Source: an uncultured Glaciecola sp. (GTDB lineage: Bacteria; Pseudomonadota; Gammaproteobacteria; Enterobacterales; Alteromonadaceae). From it: a stretch of 64,000 nucleotides of DNA. The DNA lies in the NCBI GenBank assembly GCA_937125395.1, contig CAKZLI010000055.1, positions 62,001 to 126,000 of the forward strand, in the 5' to 3' direction. The notes beneath the pieces were generated by a model, which ran no database searches, was not told the DNA's origin, and saw only the letters and a list, made by a program, of their open reading frames with translations. Position 1 is the stretch's first letter. Each line of letters opens with the position of its first letter. The position numbers and the translations under genes are program-made. This document shows positions 63,644 through 64,000 of this stretch, piece after piece.

Positions 63644-64000
<357 letters not shown>

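Overview
The window is ordinary chromosomal DNA of an AT-rich, facultatively aerobic gammaproteobacterium. The most likely placement is a marine member of the Alteromonadales (the order that holds Alteromonas and Shewanella). Support comes from gene order: rlmKL–DUF836–uup–DUF3466–rmf/fabA, ccoNOQP–fixH–ccoI–ccoS–TauE-like–fnr–ttcA, and uvrY–uvrC–pgsA–tRNA-Gly–tRNA-Cys–tRNA-Leu. Genus cannot be settled from the sequence alone. No integrase, transposase, phage gene or CRISPR array was seen.

Layout. 1–6.5 kb: housekeeping genes (rRNA methyltransferase rlmKL cut by the left edge, ABC-F protein Uup, a DUF3466 protein, rmf, fabA). 7–13.1 kb: a light/DNA-repair block with four photolyase/cryptochrome-family genes in two divergent pairs (unassigned subclass plus CRY-DASH leftward; class I CPD photolyase plus an Fe-S photolyase rightward), closed by a 45-aa DUF2256 protein. 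13.2–22.7 kb: a signalling block with three c-di-GMP-type proteins, a CheB–CheR–PAS–receiver fusion and a histidine-kinase-like ATPase protein. One of these genes has six copies of an 8-bp repeat immediately upstream that form a chain of tiny overlapping upstream ORFs. 22.8–26 kb: an NsrR-like Rrf2 regulator divergent from a bd-type (CioAB-like) oxidase with a DUF2474 small subunit candidate. 26–35.2 kb: a CtlX-like hydrolase, a truncated Lrp/AsnC-like remnant, a Cus-type metal efflux operon, a Cys/Met/His-rich secreted protein, an SRPBCC protein and a ParDE toxin-antitoxin pair. The last codons of the SRPBCC gene recur as direct repeats at three places that bound these modules. 35.4–37.5 kb: a TonB-dependent receptor. 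37.5–41.2 kb: an orphan Phd-like antitoxin and a Baeyer–Villiger monooxygenase / SDR / alpha-beta-hydrolase operon. 41.2–43.9 kb: a Kef-type antiporter and two complementary bacterioferritin subunits. 44.4–54.4 kb: the cbb3 oxidase operon with an FNR box, its assembly genes, FNR itself, ttcA and a patatin-like protein. 54.4–64 kb: DUF2987, Bax-like glucosaminidase, a membrane protein, a LysE-type exporter, tRNA genes, pgsA, uvrC, uvrY, tRNA-Ser, a Bax-inhibitor-1 family protein, tusD–tusC–tusE without tusB, and serS cut by the right edge.

How it fits together. Two alternative terminal oxidases with separate controls (FNR for cbb3; probably an NO/Fe-S sensing Rrf2 protein for the bd-type oxidase) suggest life across oxygen gradients. 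Copper handling appears twice: CcoI and the TauE-like protein would supply copper to cbb3, and CusCBA plus the secreted metal-rich protein would remove excess. The four photolyase-family genes point to a sunlit habitat. The large c-di-GMP and chemotaxis-like cluster next to them may link light or redox to lifestyle decisions, but that link is inference only.
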